A stretch of DNA of 64,000 bases, taken from the NCBI RefSeq assembly GCF_019711565.1, contig NZ_JAIGNN010000002.1, forward strand, positions 969,685 through 1,033,684, given 5' to 3'. Below, in pieces: positions 1-9,839 of this stretch. This DNA is from Qipengyuania proteolytica (GTDB lineage: Bacteria > Pseudomonadota > Alphaproteobacteria > Sphingomonadales > Sphingomonadaceae). Every line of letters begins with the position of its first letter. Position 1 is the stretch's first letter. The position numbers were made by a program, and so were the translations under genes. Below the pieces are notes generated by a model. The model did not search any database and was not told where the DNA came from. It saw only the letters and a list, made by a program, of their open reading frames with translations.

Positions 1-139
1 CGACGCTGAGCCAGGTGTCGTCGAACACCGTATCCTCGCCAGAGGGCGGGCCGGCGGGCGCGGCGGCGTCCTGCGCGGCAAGCGGCGTGGCGATCAGGCC
101 GGTCGCGACGATCGCGAGGGCGCGAAGAGATGTGGTCAT
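1..139 (-). CDS. MipA/OmpV-like outer membrane protein, N-terminal fragment (cut by window edge)
   Basis: Only the first 46 codons are in the window. The reading frame opens with ATG at 139 on the minus strand and shows a clear signal peptide (MTTSLRALAIVATGLIATPL, then AAQD), a Pro/Ala-rich stretch and the start of a mature domain reading DTVFDDTWLSV. That last motif resembles the N-terminus of MipA/OmpV family outer-membrane barrels in sphingomonads, but too little is visible to be certain. It is divergent from the DUF2059-like gene at 244, leaving about 100 bases for both promoters. A different exported or outer-membrane protein remains possible. Confidence 0.5.
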   Translation of the reverse strand, partial: MTTSLRALAIVATGLIATPLAAQDAAAPAGPPSGEDTVFDDTWLSV

Positions 140-209
140 AATGGGTTCCCCGTTTCGGCCCTATAACACACCGCAGCGCCACGCGTTCCCCCGTCCCAGA
201 TCTCATCAC

Positions 210-237
210 TTGAAAACCCGCAGTATCGGGGTAATTC
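210..237 (+). promoter_or_regulatory. Possible sigma70-type promoter, TTGAAA-16-TAATTC
   Basis: TTGAAA at 210-215 and TAATTC at 232-237 are separated by 16 bases, an acceptable housekeeping promoter. Transcription would begin about 7 bases later, almost at the ATG (244) of the next gene, which would give a leaderless or nearly leaderless message. No good Shine-Dalgarno is present there. This is a pattern match only. Confidence 0.3.
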
Positions 238-243
238 AAAAAG

Positions 244-969
244 ATGGATCGGCTGAAAAGAATCAAATACCTGTGCCTTTGCGCAAGTATCGCACTGGCC
301 GCGCCTGCTACCGCGCAGGACGGCAACCCCCACCAGGCTTTCGTCGACGCATTCGCGAGCCGCGAGCGCATGATGGTCGCTTTCACGGACAACGCCGAAC
401 AGAGCATGATCGAAGAAACCCGGCGCGATCCCGAGTTGGTCGAGATGGAGGCCGAGTGCCCCGGCGCGCTCAAGCTGATGGCCAGTGCGTCGATGCCGGT
501 GATGACGAAGTCGCACGGGCGGGCCGTGGACACCTACCGCGCGGGTTTGCTGGCGCTCGTCAGCGAGCGGATGACCGCGGAGCAGGCGGCGCAGGCGGCG
601 GAATTCTATGCTTCGGAGGACGGCCGCTTCATGATTGCGCTCGCCGAGGAGAGCGAGGTGGCGACCCGTTCGCTGGCCGACATTCGCGCGAACGAGGACA
701 GTTCGATCTCGCGCGAGGCCTATGATGCGGACAAGGCCGCGCAACGCGAGGCCCTGCGCAACAGTGAACATCGCGAGCGGATTGCGGAAGTCGGTATGAA
801 ACTCGCCGCCAGCGATTGGTTCATCACCTTCCTCGGGATGCGCGAGCAGATGCACGCGCTCCAGTTCGCGCTGAACAACGACGATTTCACGCCCGATGAG
901 GACGCCGCGCTGGAGCATGTGGTCGAGAAGGCGATGACGGGCCATTTCGAAAGCTGTTACGCCGAATAG
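244..969 (+). CDS. Exported DUF2059-like protein
   Basis: The 241-residue product has a typical Sec signal peptide with likely cleavage after residue 24 (PATA|QDG), so it should be periplasmic. The mature part is all-helical in character and contains a segment around residues 95-125 (MTAEQAAQAAEFYASEDG) resembling the DUF2059 core, in which one helical hairpin precedes a 'F Y xS xxG' motif. A second helical region follows near residues 185-235, and two cysteines (in AECPG and ESCYAE) could form a disulfide. The family has no established function. The ATG at 244 is the only reasonable start. The gene precedes the carotenoid operon with a 71-base gap and may or may not be co-transcribed with it. 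Confidence 0.6.
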   Translation: MDRLKRIKYLCLCASIALAAPATAQDGNPHQAFVDAFASRERMMVAFTDNAEQSMIEETRRDPELVEMEAECPGALKLMASASMPVMTKSHGRAVDTYRAGLLALVSERMTAEQAAQAAEFYASEDGRFMIALAEESEVATRSLADIRANEDSSISREAYDADKAAQREALRNSEHRERIAEVGMKLAASDWFITFLGMREQMHALQFALNNDDFTPDEDAALEHVVEKAMTGHFESCYAE

Positions 970-1040
970 GCGTGGTTCGCCGCCATCGCGCGAAGCTGGC
1001 GATTGCCGCAGGCGCCGTTCCTGCCTAAGCCCGTCCCCCG

Positions 1041-2228
1041 ATGACAGGGCGCATGATCGACATCGCAATCGTGGGCGGCGGGCTGGCCGGCGGGCTGACC
1101 GCGCTGGCGGTGCATCGCGCGCATCCCGACTTGCGTCTTGCCGTATTCGAGGCGGGCGAGGATTTCGGCGGCAACCACCGCTGGAGCTGGTTCGCGACCG
1201 ATCTCGACCCTGACGGCGAGGCGCTGATCGCGCAATTCCGCAAGACGGAGTGGGACAAGGGCTACGAGGTCCTGTTCCCCGGCCAGGCGCGCACGCTCGC
1301 CTCCTCCTATCGTTCACTCGGCAGCCGCGATTTCGACGCCACGCTGCGCCGGCTCCTGCCGCAGGAAGCGCTGCGGCTGCGCGCCCGTGTCTCCGAACTG
1401 GCACCCGACGGGCTGACGCTCGACGGTGGCGACCACATCCCCGCGCGCGTGGTGATCGATTGCCGCAATGTCGCGCCCTCCCCGCACCTGCGCGGCGGTT
1501 GGCAGGTCTTCATGGGCCGCCATTTGCGCACCGACGCACCGCACGGCATGGCGCGGCCGATCGTCATGGACGCCCGGGTCGCGCAGGAAGGCGCCTATCG
1601 CTTCGTCTACACCCTGCCGCTGGGCGCGCACGATCTCTTCGTCGAGGACACCTACTATGCCGACAGCCCGGTGCTCGATCGCAGCGCCTTGTCGCGGCGG
1701 ATCGACGACTATTGCGAGCAGATGGGCTGGCAGGGCGAGATCGTCGGCGGGGAAACCGGCGTCCTGCCGGTCATAACCGGGGGGGACTTTGCCGCCTATC
1801 GGCGCGAGCTCGGCCCGCCGGGCGTCGTGCGGGCGGGCGCTCGGGGCGGCTTCGTCCATCCGCTTACCAGCTACACCCTGCCCTTCGCGGTCGAGAACGC
1901 GCTCGTGATCGCGCGCGAGGCGAAGCTGCCGGGCGAGCAACTCGCAGCGCTGTTCGAAAAGCGTGCGCAGGACCACTGGAAGCGGACCGATTTCTACCGC
2001 AGTCTCGGCCGGATGCTCTTCCAGGGCGCGGCGCCCGAGGAACGTTACCGTATCTTCGAGCATTTCTACCGTCTTCCCGAACCGCTGATCGAGCGCTTCT
2101 ATGCCGCCCGTTCGACCCTGTCGGACAAGGCACGGGTGCTGATCGGCAAGCCGCCGATACCGATACCGGCAGCGGTGCGCGCATTGCTTGGCAAGGGCGC
2201 GCCGCTCGTCCATGAGGGCCCCCGATGA
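1041..2228 (+). CDS. crtY: Lycopene beta-cyclase CrtY
   Basis: CrtY cyclises both ends of lycopene to beta-carotene, using a bound reduced flavin, at the inner membrane. The 395-residue length is right for the bacterial CrtY family. An FAD/NAD-binding Rossmann motif, IAIVGGGLAGG, lies at the N-terminus, followed by an acidic end of strand 2 (FEAGEDFGGNHRWSW), which is characteristic of CrtY. A central FVEDTYY segment matches the conserved F-x-E-D-T-Y motif, and HPLTSYTLP occurs further on. ATG at 1041 is used, but ATG at 1053 (MIDIAIVGGG) is equally plausible because neither has a clear Shine-Dalgarno. It is the first gene of crtY-crtI-LOG-crtB and its stop overlaps the crtI start (ATGA). Confidence 0.93.
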   Translation: MTGRMIDIAIVGGGLAGGLTALAVHRAHPDLRLAVFEAGEDFGGNHRWSWFATDLDPDGEALIAQFRKTEWDKGYEVLFPGQARTLASSYRSLGSRDFDATLRRLLPQEALRLRARVSELAPDGLTLDGGDHIPARVVIDCRNVAPSPHLRGGWQVFMGRHLRTDAPHGMARPIVMDARVAQEGAYRFVYTLPLGAHDLFVEDTYYADSPVLDRSALSRRIDDYCEQMGWQGEIVGGETGVLPVITGGDFAAYRRELGPPGVVRAGARGGFVHPLTSYTLPFAVENALVIAREAKLPGEQLAALFEKRAQDHWKRTDFYRSLGRMLFQGAAPEERYRIFEHFYRLPEPLIERFYAARSTLSDKARVLIGKPPIPIPAAVRALLGKGAPLVHEGPR

Positions 2229-3778
2229 ACGCCGAAACCACCACTCCCCCTACCGTCTCTGGCGAGGCCTCGATCCCCGAAACCCCGGTCACCGGAAAGA
2301 CCGCCTGCGTGATCGGCAGCGGTTTCGGCGGGCTCGCGCTTGCCATCCGTCTGCAAAGCGCCGGGATCGCGACGACCATCGTCGAGGCGCGCGACAAGCC
2401 GGGGGGGCGCGCCTACTATTGGGAGAAGGACGGCTTCACCTTCGATGCCGGGCCGACCGTCATCACCGATCCCGACTGCCTGAAGGAGCTCTGGGCGCTG
2501 ACCGGTCATGACATGGCCGATGACGTCGAGATCGAACCGGTCATGCCGTTCTACCGGCTCAACTGGCCCGATGGCACGAATTTCGACTATTCGAACGACG
2601 AGGAACAGCTCTTCGCGGAAATCGCGGCGCTCAACCCGGCGGATGTCGCGGGCTACCAGCGCTTCCTCGAATATTCCGAAGCCGTTTACCAGGAAGGGTA
2701 CGTCAAGCTCGGCCACAAGCCGTTCCTCGACTTCAAGTCGATGCTCAAGGCCGCGCCCGCGCTGGCCAAGCAGCAGGCCTGGCGCAGCGTCTATTCGATG
2801 GTTTCGAGCTATGTCGAAAACGAAAAGCTGCGCGAGGCGCTGAGCTTCCACACGCTGCTCGTCGGCGGGAACCCGATGAAGACCAGCAGCATCTACGCCC
2901 TGATCCACAAGCTGGAGAAAGACGGCGGCGTGTGGTGGGCCAAGGGCGGCACCAACCGGCTGGTCGCCGGCATGATCCGCCATTTCGAGCGGCTGGGCGG
3001 CACCGTGCGACTTCATGATCCGGTGACGCAGGTCCACACGCTGGGCACGCAGGCGACCGAGGTCGAGACGCATTCGGGCTGGCGCCAGCGTTTCGACGCG
3101 GTGGCAAGCAATGCCGACATCATGCACAGCTACAAGGACCTGCTGGCAGGCTCGAAACGCGGCAAGGACTATGCCCGCAGCCTGTCGCGCAAGAGCTTCA
3201 GCCCGAGCCTGTTCGTGGTCCACTTCGGGATCGAGGGCACCTGGCCCGGCATCCCGCACCACATGATCCTGTTCGGCCCGCGCTACAAAGGCCTGCTGGA
3301 GGACATTTACTATCACGGCGTGCTGCCGCAGGATTTCTCGATCTACCTCCACCACCCCAGCGTCACCGACCCCTCGATGGCGCCCGAGGGCAAGAGCACC
3401 TTCTACGCTCTCGTGCCCGTCGCCCACATGGGCAAGCTGGCGGTCGACTGGGCGGAGATGGGCCCGATTCTCGAAAAGCGCATCCTCGACGAGATCGAAC
3501 GCCGCCTTATCCCCGATATCCATTCGCGTATCGTGACCAAGTTCCACTACGCCCCGCGCGATTTCGCGATGGATCTGAATGCCCATATGGGTAGCGCCTT
3601 CAGCCTCGAGCCGGTGCTGACCCAGAGCGCCTTCTTCCGCGGCCACAATCGCGACGACGTGATCGACAATTTCTACCTCGTGGGCGCAGGCACGCACCCG
3701 GGCGCCGGCATCCCCGGCGTCGTCGGCAGCGCCAAGGCCACAGCGGGGCTCATGCTCGAGGATTTGCTGGCCCAATGA
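2225..3778 (+). CDS. crtI: Phytoene desaturase CrtI
   Basis: CrtI introduces four double bonds into phytoene to give lycopene, and is FAD-dependent and membrane-associated. The 517-residue protein has the dinucleotide-binding motif GSGFGG at residues 31-36, followed by ARDKPGGRAY. The bacterial-type CrtI C-terminal signature reads GAGTHPGAGIPGV, then a run to LMLEDLL. The approximately 25-residue Thr/Pro-rich N-terminal extension before the Rossmann motif is slightly long but common in sphingomonads. The gene overlaps crtY and the following LOG gene by 4 bases each, so translation is probably coupled along the operon. Substrate range (four-step) is inferred from context with crtY and crtB. 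Confidence 0.95.
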   Translation: MNAETTTPPTVSGEASIPETPVTGKTACVIGSGFGGLALAIRLQSAGIATTIVEARDKPGGRAYYWEKDGFTFDAGPTVITDPDCLKELWALTGHDMADDVEIEPVMPFYRLNWPDGTNFDYSNDEEQLFAEIAALNPADVAGYQRFLEYSEAVYQEGYVKLGHKPFLDFKSMLKAAPALAKQQAWRSVYSMVSSYVENEKLREALSFHTLLVGGNPMKTSSIYALIHKLEKDGGVWWAKGGTNRLVAGMIRHFERLGGTVRLHDPVTQVHTLGTQATEVETHSGWRQRFDAVASNADIMHSYKDLLAGSKRGKDYARSLSRKSFSPSLFVVHFGIEGTWPGIPHHMILFGPRYKGLLEDIYYHGVLPQDFSIYLHHPSVTDPSMAPEGKSTFYALVPVAHMGKLAVDWAEMGPILEKRILDEIERRLIPDIHSRIVTKFHYAPRDFAMDLNAHMGSAFSLEPVLTQSAFFRGHNRDDVIDNFYLVGAGTHPGAGIPGVVGSAKATAGLMLEDLLAQ

Positions 3779-4356
3779 AGCGTCTCGCTGTCTATTGCGG
3801 ATCGGCCTCGCCCGAGGATCCGCGCTATATCCAGCTGGCCTACGACGTCGGCGCGGGCCTTGCGGAACGCGGGATCGGCGTCGTCTATGGTGGTGGGCGG
3901 CTCGGCCTGATGGGCGCGACTGCGCGCGGCGCGCTGGAGGCAGGCGGCGAGGTGATCGGCGTCATCCCCGATGCGCTTGCGAATTCGGAAGTAGCCAACC
4001 ACGATTGTACCGAGCTCTACACCGTTTCGGGCATGCACGAGCGCAAGCAGCGCTTCACCGACTTGTCCGACGGGTTCGTTACCATCCCAGGCGGCGTCGG
4101 CACGATGGACGAATTGTGGGAAGCGATGAGCTGGGCGCAGCTCGGCTATCACCAGAAGCCCGTCGGCCTGCTCAACGCCTTCGGTTTCTATGACGAGCTT
4201 ATCGCCTTCAACCGCAAGATGGCCGAGGTCGGCTTCGTGCGCCCCGTGCACCAGGGCATCCTGATCGCCGACGACAATCTCGGCAGCCTGTTAGAGAAAA
4301 TGCAAGCTTACGAGCCGCATACGCCGATCTTCCAGATGAAGGCCGACGACCTCTGA
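3775..4356 (+). CDS. LOG family protein (cytokinin riboside 5'-monophosphate phosphoribohydrolase-like)
   Basis: The 193-residue protein carries the full LOG signature: GGGRLGLMG near residues 40-48 and PGGVGTMDELWE at residues 105-116, which forms the nucleotide site. Family members cleave nucleoside 5'-monophosphates to base and ribose 5-phosphate. Many bacterial ones were wrongly named lysine decarboxylase. A true cytokinin role cannot be inferred in a bacterium. The gene sits between crtI and crtB with an ATGA overlap to crtI, so it is surely co-transcribed with the carotenoid genes, although no carotenoid step needs this chemistry. The N-terminus (KRLAVYCGSA) matches the family, which supports the start. 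Confidence 0.9.
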   Translation: MKRLAVYCGSASPEDPRYIQLAYDVGAGLAERGIGVVYGGGRLGLMGATARGALEAGGEVIGVIPDALANSEVANHDCTELYTVSGMHERKQRFTDLSDGFVTIPGGVGTMDELWEAMSWAQLGYHQKPVGLLNAFGFYDELIAFNRKMAEVGFVRPVHQGILIADDNLGSLLEKMQAYEPHTPIFQMKADDL

Positions 4357-4385
4357 GCACCCCGCGCCCCCTGACGACCCAGAAT

Positions 4386-5372
4386 TTGCGCGCCACCCCT
4401 GCCCGCGCGGGCGGCGGGCGCGAGCGGCACTTCCTCGTCGAAAAGGCGCGCGCGGCGATCGCCGAGGGGTCGCACAGCTTTGCCGCTGCGTCGAAGCTGT
4501 TCGACCGCGACACCCGCGAGCGCGCCTGGCTGCTCTACGCCTGGTGCCGCCGCTGCGACGACATCGCCGACAACCAGGACAAGGGCGGCCCGCTGGGCGA
4601 CCAGGGCGACCTCAAGAACGCCGAGGACCGTGTTCAGGCGATCCGCGTGCTGACCAAGCGCGCGCTCGACGAGCAACCCACCGCCGATTTCGCCTTCGAC
4701 GCCTTCGGTCTCGTCGCCGACGAGACTGGCATCGACTGGGACATGGCCAAGGACATGATCGGCGGCTTCGCGCTCGACGCCACGCGCTGGTCGCCGGCGA
4801 CCGAAAGCGACATGATGCGCTATTGCTATCACGTCGCCGGATCGGTCGGGATCATGATGGCGGTGGTCATGGGGGTAAGCAAGGAAGACGGCGAGACGCT
4901 CGACCGCGCCTGCGACCTCGGCCTCGCCTTCCAGATCGCCAATATCGCGCGCGACATCGTGGAAGATGCCGAGGCCGGACGCTGCTACCTGCCCAAGAGC
5001 TGGCTCGACGCAATGGGGTGGGAAGCCGGCGAACACGCGCTGCCGGAAAACCGCTTCAGGCTCGCCGGCATGATGCCCCGCCTTATCGCGCTGATGGAAA
5101 AACACGAACAGGCCTCGAAACTGGGCGCGAAGAAGCTGCGCTTCCGCCAGCGCTGGGCGGTGCTGGCGGCGGCCAATATCTATGGCGCAATCGGGCGCAA
5201 GGTGCTGACCCGCGGGCAGCTCGCATGGGACCGGCGCGTACGGGTGAACGGGTTGGAGAAGAGTTGGCACGTCACGACCGCCTTCTTCGAGGCGCTGTGG
5301 AACCGCCCGACCCCGCCCGCCGAACCGATCCTGTGGAGCCGCCACGATTTCCGCCCCGTCGCGGGCTGGTAG
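4386..5372 (+). CDS. crtB: Phytoene synthase CrtB
   Basis: CrtB condenses two geranylgeranyl diphosphates head to head to phytoene, the first committed carotenoid step. The 328-residue product has the first aspartate-rich motif (YAWCRRCDDIADN, about residues 51-63) and the second (GLAFQIANIARDIVEDA) with the typical D-x-x-x-D spacing for magnesium-diphosphate binding. The start is uncertain. TTG at 4386 is the first conventional codon in frame, but the frame continues upstream to CTG at 4353, whose CTGA would overlap the LOG stop in the same way that the preceding genes overlap. Its N-terminus would then read STPRPLTTQNL. Identity is not affected. Confidence 0.93.
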   Translation: MRATPARAGGGRERHFLVEKARAAIAEGSHSFAAASKLFDRDTRERAWLLYAWCRRCDDIADNQDKGGPLGDQGDLKNAEDRVQAIRVLTKRALDEQPTADFAFDAFGLVADETGIDWDMAKDMIGGFALDATRWSPATESDMMRYCYHVAGSVGIMMAVVMGVSKEDGETLDRACDLGLAFQIANIARDIVEDAEAGRCYLPKSWLDAMGWEAGEHALPENRFRLAGMMPRLIALMEKHEQASKLGAKKLRFRQRWAVLAAANIYGAIGRKVLTRGQLAWDRRVRVNGLEKSWHVTTAFFEALWNRPTPPAEPILWSRHDFRPVAGW

Positions 5373-5408
5373 CTTGAACGCCCGCGACGGGGCGGCTAGC
5401 GAGCGTCC

Positions 5409-7403
<1,995 letters not shown>

Positions 7404-7507
7404 TGGCTTGCCGCCTCGAAGTACACTCCGGTCGTTCCGTTACAATCAATCCGGCCGGTTAGAGAGTATCGAGTCGCAGTGAAAAGAACGCATTGAGGAG
7501 AGACTCG

Positions 7508-8239
7508 ATGACGGCCCTGGCGACTTATCGTGACGACGTTCTTTACGGCACTTCGGACCCCGATGAAATTCGCGGCCTCGACGGCGACGACGTCATTTAC
7601 GGCCGTGACGGCGACGACGTTCTCTATGGCGGCAAGGGACATGACCGCCTCTACGGCGGCAAGGGCAACGATACGCTGTTCGGCGGCGAAGGGCGCGATG
7701 CCCTGTACGGCTATAATGGCGACGACCTGATCTGGGGCGGCGACGGTCACGATCGACTCTATGGCGGCGACGGGCACGATACTCTCATTGGCGGATGGGG
7801 GAACGACGTGCTGGTCGGCGGCTTCGGGCTCGATACGCTCATCGGAGGCGCGGGTGACGACGTTCTGATCGGCGGTGCCTATGCCGATTATCTCACTGGT
7901 GGAGCCGGAGCGGACGTGTTCGTGTTCGTCGAAAAGGACGTCAGGTTCGCGGGCGACTGGGCCGATCTCGTCACCGATTTCTCGCAAGCCGAGGGCGATC
8001 TAATAGATTTGTCCGCTCTCAACCGACTGGGCGGCCATCCGGATACCCCGCTGACCTTCATCGGCAGCGCGCCCTTCTCCGGCAATGGCGGGGAGGTGCG
8101 TTTCGTCAACATTGGCGGCGAGACCGTGATCGAGATCGACGTACTCGGCTACGACAATCCGAACTACGGCGGGAACGGCGACTTCCAGTTCTTCCTGACC
8201 GGCGCGATCTCGCTCACTGCGGGCGACTTCGTCCTCTGA
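7508..8239 (+). CDS. RTX (hemolysin-type) calcium-binding repeat protein
   Basis: The 243-residue product is nearly all RTX nonapeptides of the G-G-x-G-x-D-x-L/I-x form. About a dozen copies run from residue 15 to about 130 (for example YGGKGNDTLFGGEGRDALYG). They are followed by a C-terminal segment (DLVTDFSQAEGDLIDLSAL) of the kind found at the end of serralysins and other type I secretion substrates. It should bind calcium in a beta-roll and be exported by a type I system, as it has no Sec signal peptide and no catalytic domain. No transporter genes are nearby. ATG at 7508 is chosen because GAGGAGA at 7496-7502 precedes it at the right distance. It lies between two carboxylase subunit genes that normally sit together. 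Confidence 0.88.
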   Translation: MTALATYRDDVLYGTSDPDEIRGLDGDDVIYGRDGDDVLYGGKGHDRLYGGKGNDTLFGGEGRDALYGYNGDDLIWGGDGHDRLYGGDGHDTLIGGWGNDVLVGGFGLDTLIGGAGDDVLIGGAYADYLTGGAGADVFVFVEKDVRFAGDWADLVTDFSQAEGDLIDLSALNRLGGHPDTPLTFIGSAPFSGNGGEVRFVNIGGETVIEIDVLGYDNPNYGGNGDFQFFLTGAISLTAGDFVL

Positions 8240-8288
8240 CATCGCCACTCCCCTTCCGTCGCGATAGCGCGGTGCTATGACGGCAGGC

Positions 8289-9839
8289 ATGAGCTGGGAA
8301 AAAGAACTCGAGGAACTGCGCCGCCGCGAGGCGCTGGCGGAGCAGATGGGCGGGCCGGACAAGGTCGGGCGCCAGCATTCGCGCGGTAAGATGGATGCCC
8401 GCGCGCGGCTCGCGGCGCTGGTCGACGAAGGCTCCTTCCGCGAGATCGGCAAGATCGCCGGGCGCGGCTCCTATGACGAGGACGGCAATCTCGAAAGCGT
8501 TCTGCCCGCCCCCTTCCTGTTCGGCAAGGCCCTGATCAATGGCCGCCCGGTGGTGGCCACTGCCGACGATTTCACCATTCGCGGCGGCGCGGCAGACGCC
8601 GGGATCAGCCGCAAGATGGTGCAGGCGGAAAAGATGGCGCATGAGCTCAAGCTGCCCATCATCCGCATGATCGACGGCACCGGCGGCGGCGGTTCGGTCA
8701 AGACGCTGGAGATGATCGGCGCGACCTATATTCCCGCGGTCCCCGGCTGGTCGGACGTGGTGAAAAACCTCGACACCGTACCGGTCGTTGCGCTCGCACT
8801 CGGCCCGACCGCGGGCCTCGGCGCGGCGCGGACGGTGGCGAGCCATTACTCGATCATGGTCAAGGGCCTCAGCCAGATCTTCGCCGCCGGGCCCGCCGTG
8901 GTCGATGGCCTTGGCGAGGCCTACAGGGGTCCCGAAGACCACCAGCAAGCGAAGGAGGATCTCGGCGGCAGCGGCATCCACACACGCAACGGCGTGGTCG
9001 ACGACGAGGTCGGCAGCGAGGCCGAGGCCTTCGCCCGCGCGCGCCATTTCCTCAGCTTCATGCCCGAGCATGTCGGCCAGCTCGCCCGCCGCTCACTCTG
9101 CACCGATCCGGTCCACCGGCGCGAGGAGGCGCTGCTCAGCCTCGTCCCGCGCGACGAGAAGCAGGTCTATTCGATGCGCCGTTGCCTCGACATGGTGTTC
9201 GACCAGGGCACCGTGTTCGAGATCGGCCGCATGTGGGGCCGCACCTGCATCACCGCGCTCGCCCGGCTCGACGGCTGGCCGGTGATGGTGCTGGCGAGCG
9301 ACCCGAGCTATCTCGGCGGCAGTTGGGACGCCAAGACCAGCGAGAAGGTCGAACGCTTCGTCAAGCTGGCAGATCAGTTCCGCCTGCCGATCGTCCACCT
9401 CGTCGACAACCCCGGCTTCATGATCGGGCGCAAGGCGGAGATGGCGGGCACGATCCGTTATGGCGTGCAGGCGATGAACGCGATCTACAAGGCGAGTGTG
9501 CCGCTCGCGTCCATCGTGTTGCGCCGTGCGTACGGGATCGCCGGCAGCGCGATGAGCAATGCCGAAACTTACCAGTACCGCTATTGCTGGCCATCGGGCG
9601 ATTGGGGGAGCCTGCCGATCGCGGGCGGGCTGGAGGTCGCCTACAAGTCCGAACTCGAAGCCGCAGAGGACCCCGCTGCCCAACTGGCCGCCATCCGCGA
9701 ACGGCTCGACAAGGTCACCTCACCCTTCCGCAGCGCGGAACGCTTCAATGTCGAGGACATCATCGACCCGCGCGACACTCGCCCGCTTCTGTGCGAATTC
9801 GCCGGGCTGGCCTGGCGCAGACTGGAGAGCGAGAACTAA
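8289..9839 (+). CDS. Acyl-CoA carboxylase carboxyltransferase (beta) subunit
   Basis: The 516-residue protein has two crotonase-like carboxyltransferase halves. Oxyanion-type glycine motifs are seen as GTGGGGSVKTLE and GPTAGLGAA in the first, and VDNPGFMIGRKAE plus YGIAGSAMSNA in the second. It transfers carboxyl from carboxybiotin to an acyl-CoA. It begins MSWEKELEELRRREALAEQMGG, preceded by an alternative ATG four codons earlier at 8277. The sequence differs from the commonest PccB pattern, so the acyl-CoA substrate cannot be read off. Its natural partner is the alpha subunit ending at 7403. Its TAA stop overlaps the stop codon of the convergent efflux gene. Confidence 0.85.
   Translation: MSWEKELEELRRREALAEQMGGPDKVGRQHSRGKMDARARLAALVDEGSFREIGKIAGRGSYDEDGNLESVLPAPFLFGKALINGRPVVATADDFTIRGGAADAGISRKMVQAEKMAHELKLPIIRMIDGTGGGGSVKTLEMIGATYIPAVPGWSDVVKNLDTVPVVALALGPTAGLGAARTVASHYSIMVKGLSQIFAAGPAVVDGLGEAYRGPEDHQQAKEDLGGSGIHTRNGVVDDEVGSEAEAFARARHFLSFMPEHVGQLARRSLCTDPVHRREEALLSLVPRDEKQVYSMRRCLDMVFDQGTVFEIGRMWGRTCITALARLDGWPVMVLASDPSYLGGSWDAKTSEKVERFVKLADQFRLPIVHLVDNPGFMIGRKAEMAGTIRYGVQAMNAIYKASVPLASIVLRRAYGIAGSAMSNAETYQYRYCWPSGDWGSLPIAGGLEVAYKSELEAAEDPAAQLAAIRERLDKVTSPFRSAERFNVEDIIDPRDTRPLLCEFAGLAWRRLESEN

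Noticed and set aside
2099..3775. A 558-codon open frame on the minus strand opposite crtI
   Set aside because: It is antisense to crtI, which has a full set of family motifs. High GC makes long shadow frames common here.
7560..7920. A DNA repeat array (CRISPR-like) in the RTX region
   Set aside because: The repetition is at the codon level of the nonapeptides, imperfect and without spacers of constant length. It is part of the CDS.
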